In this document: piece by piece, positions 60,902-64,000 of the stretch | Position numbering within the stretch: the first letter of the stretch is position 1 | How the letters are laid out: every line of letters starts with the position of its first letter | Source of the DNA: Gammaproteobacteria bacterium | GTDB lineage: Bacteria > Pseudomonadota > Gammaproteobacteria > Pseudomonadales > Azotimanducaceae | Reading direction: 5' to 3' | Assembly (NCBI GenBank): GCA_005799745.1 | Contig: SYFY01000187.1 | Location: 25,678-89,677, forward strand | DNA length: 64,000 nucleotides | Translations under genes and position numbers: made by a program | The notes under the pieces: generated by a model | Database searches by the model: none | Told to the model about the DNA's origin: nothing | The model's input: only the letters and a program-made list of their open reading frames with translations

Positions 60902-61465
60902 ATGAGTGGACGCTTGCAGATGCAGCTCGACGAATTGTTTTCTTCACTCGAAGCCGAAGGGCGAACCAGGCGGTTACCGCCAATAGAGCGCTGGCGTCCA
61001 GAACGTGTCGGCTCGATCGACATCCATATCTCCGCAGAGGGTACTTGGTTTCACGAAGGTACAGTGTTTCGTCGGCCTGCACTTGTGAAACTCTTGTCGA
61101 CCGTCTTGTTACGGGAAGACGATGCCTACTACCTCGTATCTCCCCACGAGAAGCTACGAATTTCGGTCGCCGACGTACCATTGCTCGCAGTGGATTTCGA
61201 AATTCGCGGCAAAGGCACGCAAACAGATCTTTTGTTCACGACGAATGGCGGCGACCATTTCATCGCCGACGTGGATCATCCGATTTTTATGAATGGATCG
61301 AGACCCTATGTCCACGTGCGCAATGGTCTGGAAGCGCTGATTGTCCGCTCGGCGTTTTATCGCCTGGTTGAGCAGGGTGAAGCCGTCGGGGAGTGCATCC
61401 ATGTTTGGAGTCGGGGCCGCGCTTTCATTCTCGGAACGGACGACCCAGGAAGAGGCGGGGCTTGA
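60902..61465 (+). CDS. DUF1285-family protein
   Basis: PPIERWRPERVGSIDIHISAEGTWFHEGTVFRRPALVKLLSTVLLREDDAYYLVSPHEKLRI. Confidence 0.85.
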   Translation: MSGRLQMQLDELFSSLEAEGRTRRLPPIERWRPERVGSIDIHISAEGTWFHEGTVFRRPALVKLLSTVLLREDDAYYLVSPHEKLRISVADVPLLAVDFEIRGKGTQTDLLFTTNGGDHFIADVDHPIFMNGSRPYVHVRNGLEALIVRSAFYRLVEQGEAVGECIHVWSRGRAFILGTDDPGRGGA

Positions 61466-61505
61466 AACATCGCCACTCTGCTAGCGAACTTTTTCGCGGC
61501 GGACT

Positions 61506-63170
61506 TCACATGTTGGGATAGTTCGGACCGCCAGCACCTTCAGGTACCACCCAAACGATGTTCTGCGATGGGTCTTTGATGTCGCAGGTTTTGCAATGAA
61601 CACAATTCTGAGCGTTGATCTGGAACCGCGGGCCTGCCGCCTCATGAACCACCTCATAAACTCCTGCTGGGCAATAACGCTGCGCCGGCTCGTCCCAGGT
61701 CGGCAAGTTTTTCGCGATGGGTACCGTCGCATCACGCAACGTAAGGTGACAGGGTTGGTCTTCGTCGTGGTTGGTATTGCTGAGGAAAACGGAAGAGAGT
61801 CGATCAAACGACAGGACGCCGTCCGGTTTTGGATAGTCGATCCGTTTGCTCGACGAAGCGGGTTTTAGCGTCGCGTGATCCGGTACTGGATCTTTAAGTG
61901 TCCAAGGTAGATTGCCGCTGAACCAGGAATCAACCAAAGCAGCGCCCGCGCCCAGTAGCGCTCCAAACTTGTGCAGACTTGGTGCCGCATTGCGGGAGCG
62001 GTGGAGTTCTTCGTAGAGCCACGAATCCTTGAAGCGCTCTTCGAACTCCACAAGTTCTGAGTATGCTTCGCCGCGCGCAAGTGCAGCCGCAATCGTCTCA
62101 GCGGCAATCATGCCGGACTTCATCGCCGCATGGCTGCCTTTGATTTTGATGACATTGAGAAAACCCGCGTCGTCACCGACAAGTACACCACCAGGAAAAA
62201 CGTTTTTAGGCAGTGCTTGAATGCCGCCTTTGACGATCGCGCGTGCGCCATATGACACGCGCTTGCCGCCTTTCAAGACGTCAGCGATCAGTGGATGGTG
62301 CTTCCATCGCTGGAATTCTTCGAACGGGGAGAGGTGTGGGTTGGAATAACACAGATCGACGATCAGTCCGAGAGACACCTGATTGTTTTCCAGGTGGTAT
62401 AAATAGGAGCCACCGGTGGCCTGGCCTGGGAGGTTACCTAACGGCCAGCCCAGTGAATGGAGAACCCGCCCCTTCACGTGATTGTCGGGATCGATGTCCC
62501 AGAGCTCTTTGAAGCCGATGCCGTAGTGTTGCGTGGAACGATTCGCAGCGAGCCCAAGCTTCTCGATAATCTGTTTGCCGAGATGACCTCGGCAGCCCTC
62601 CGCGAACACCGTGTATTTACCGAGCAGTTCGTAGCCTGGCGTAAATGACCCTTTCTGTTTACCTGCGTGATCCACGCCCATATCGCCAGTGGCAACACCG
62701 CGTACACTTCCGTCTTCGTTGAAGAGCACTTCCGAAGCTGCAAATCCCGGGAAGAGGTTGACGCCGAGCGCTTCGGCCTGGGTTCCTAGCCACCGACACA
62801 AGTTCCCGAGAGAAATGGCGTAGTTACCATGATTGTCGAGGTCTTTGGGAATGAAGTACTTGGGCACCTTGATTCGGTTCACTTCATTGACCATGTAGTA
62901 CACATCGTCTTCGGTAACCGGGTTATCCAGTGGGGCCCCGAGCGCTTTCCAATCCGGGATAAGCTCGTTCAAGGCGCGCGGCTCAAATACAGCTCCCGAC
63001 AAGATGTGAGCGCCGATTTCAGATCCTTTCTCAACGAGACACACGCTGATTTCCTGGCCGGTGTTCGCCCCGATCTGCATGAGCCGAATCGCCGTTGCAA
63101 GGCCGGAAGGGCCACCACCGACAATGACGACATCAAACTCCATAGACTCGCGAACCACCGCGTTATCCAT
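61506..63170 (-). CDS. electron transfer flavoprotein-ubiquinone oxidoreductase
   Basis: MEFDVVIVGGGPSGLATAIRLMQIG, GVLVGDDAGFLNVIKIKGSHAAMKSG, 4Fe-4S CVHCKTCDIKDPSQNI; start at ATG 63170. Confidence 0.95.
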   Translation of the reverse strand: MDNAVVRESMEFDVVIVGGGPSGLATAIRLMQIGANTGQEISVCLVEKGSEIGAHILSGAVFEPRALNELIPDWKALGAPLDNPVTEDDVYYMVNEVNRIKVPKYFIPKDLDNHGNYAISLGNLCRWLGTQAEALGVNLFPGFAASEVLFNEDGSVRGVATGDMGVDHAGKQKGSFTPGYELLGKYTVFAEGCRGHLGKQIIEKLGLAANRSTQHYGIGFKELWDIDPDNHVKGRVLHSLGWPLGNLPGQATGGSYLYHLENNQVSLGLIVDLCYSNPHLSPFEEFQRWKHHPLIADVLKGGKRVSYGARAIVKGGIQALPKNVFPGGVLVGDDAGFLNVIKIKGSHAAMKSGMIAAETIAAALARGEAYSELVEFEERFKDSWLYEELHRSRNAAPSLHKFGALLGAGAALVDSWFSGNLPWTLKDPVPDHATLKPASSSKRIDYPKPDGVLSFDRLSSVFLSNTNHDEDQPCHLTLRDATVPIAKNLPTWDEPAQRYCPAGVYEVVHEAAGPRFQINAQNCVHCKTCDIKDPSQNIVWVVPEGAGGPNYPNM

Positions 63171-63489
63171 TTGTAAGCACCAGGTAATCAGGAAGGCTGG
63201 CATTATACGCAGTTCGTTAAATCCGGCATGTGCCGAGTTGACCCCACAGGTACTGCCAGCCACAATGCCGCGCCTTTTTTCCGGCAAGCGACGCCTCGGA
63301 AACCTCTGGCGTTTGGTCCGGAATTGCGGAATCTAATGCTAAGGGGTCACAGTTTAAGAGACGTTGAGGGTGACCGTGTAGGCGACGGTCTAGACCTGAC
63401 GACAACGACGTCCGCATCCACGTGTCGACGGCGGTGGCTATGGCGCCGGTGGAAGATGCATATTCATCAAGACAACAGCAGAGGGCTAC

Positions 63490-64000
63490 ATGAAGGTACT
63501 GGTACCGGTCAAGCGTGTGGTCGACGCCAATGTGAAGGTCCGCGTCAAAGCGGATGGCACCGGGGTCGATCTCGCCAACGTGAAGATGGCGGTCAATCCA
63601 TTTTGCGAGATTGCCATCGAAGAAGCGGTGCGGCTTAAAGAAGCTGGTGTCGCCACGGAGGTGATTGCGGTATCTGTCGGTGGACAGGCTTGTCAGGAAC
63701 AACTTCGTACCTGTTTGGCTTTGGGTGCTGACCGAGCAGTGCTGGTGCAAACGGATGTTGAAGCACAACCGCTCGGAATTGCGAAAGCGCTGAAAGCCGT
63801 GCAAGACAAGGTAGGCGCGTCAATCGTGATCTTCGGCAAACAGAGCATTGATAGCGACAACAGCCAGACCGGCCAGATGTTCGCCGCGTTAACCGGCATG
63901 GCCCAAGCGACCTTCGCATCAAAAGTTTCTGTCGCCGATGGTCAACTCGAAGTGGTGCGCGAGATCGACGGCGGACTGCAGACCATTCGCGTCAAGCTAC
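63490..64000 (+). CDS. etfB: electron transfer flavoprotein beta subunit, partial (runs off right edge)
   Basis: [53 protein letters not shown]..., open to window end; not in ORF track. Confidence 0.93.
   Translation, partial: MKVLVPVKRVVDANVKVRVKADGTGVDLANVKMAVNPFCEIAIEEAVRLKEAGVATEVIAVSVGGQACQEQLRTCLALGADRAVLVQTDVEAQPLGIAKALKAVQDKVGASIVIFGKQSIDSDNSQTGQMFAALTGMAQATFASKVSVADGQLEVVREIDGGLQTIRVKL

Noticed and set aside
1-64000. CRISPR arrays, tRNA/rRNA genes, prophage, retron or toxin-antitoxin loci
   Set aside because: No spaced direct-repeat array, cloverleaf/rRNA sequence, phage structural genes, reverse transcriptase or recognisable TA pair seen by eye

Overview
The window looks like a gammaproteobacterial-type chromosome segment. 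This is inferred from gene families only; no rRNA or tRNA was seen. Main parts: (i) ~0-24 kb and 38.5-43 kb, a catabolic region with two TonB-dependent receptors, three Rieske oxygenases, three acyl-CoA dehydrogenases, crotonases, SDRs, a fumarate-reductase/ketosteroid-dehydrogenase-like flavoprotein, a DUF35 + thiolase pair and a MatB-like ligase; (ii) 26.3-30.3 kb, a VRR-NUC (FAN1-type) nuclease overlapping a nuclease-helicase fusion, behind a perfect CTGT-N8-ACAG LexA-type box; (iii) 30.3-37.2 kb, pyruvate kinase, MORN protein, Ser/Thr kinase with TPR-like tail, two FHA proteins and an MBL hydrolase; (iv) 37.2-38.5 and 46.5-52.5 kb, minus-strand polysaccharide genes broken by eight in-frame stop codons with no frameshift; (v) 52.8-64 kb, housekeeping genes (gor, phosphatase, sppA, murF, moaA, DUF1285, ETF-QO, etfB). 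The strongest anomaly is the nonsense-codon pattern. A WecB epimerase and a very long fusion ORF keep one reading frame and good conservation across TAG/TAA codons. Three of the four stops in wecB fall where E. coli WecB (recalled from memory) has Gln, and all eight stops are one C->T step from CAG, CAA or CGA. Other notable items are the SOS-type box at the nuclease/helicase operon, a 153-bp MITE-like element, a 4 x 11-bp tandem repeat, and leftward terminators with no leftward gene. Nothing could be searched, so names rest on motif recognition.
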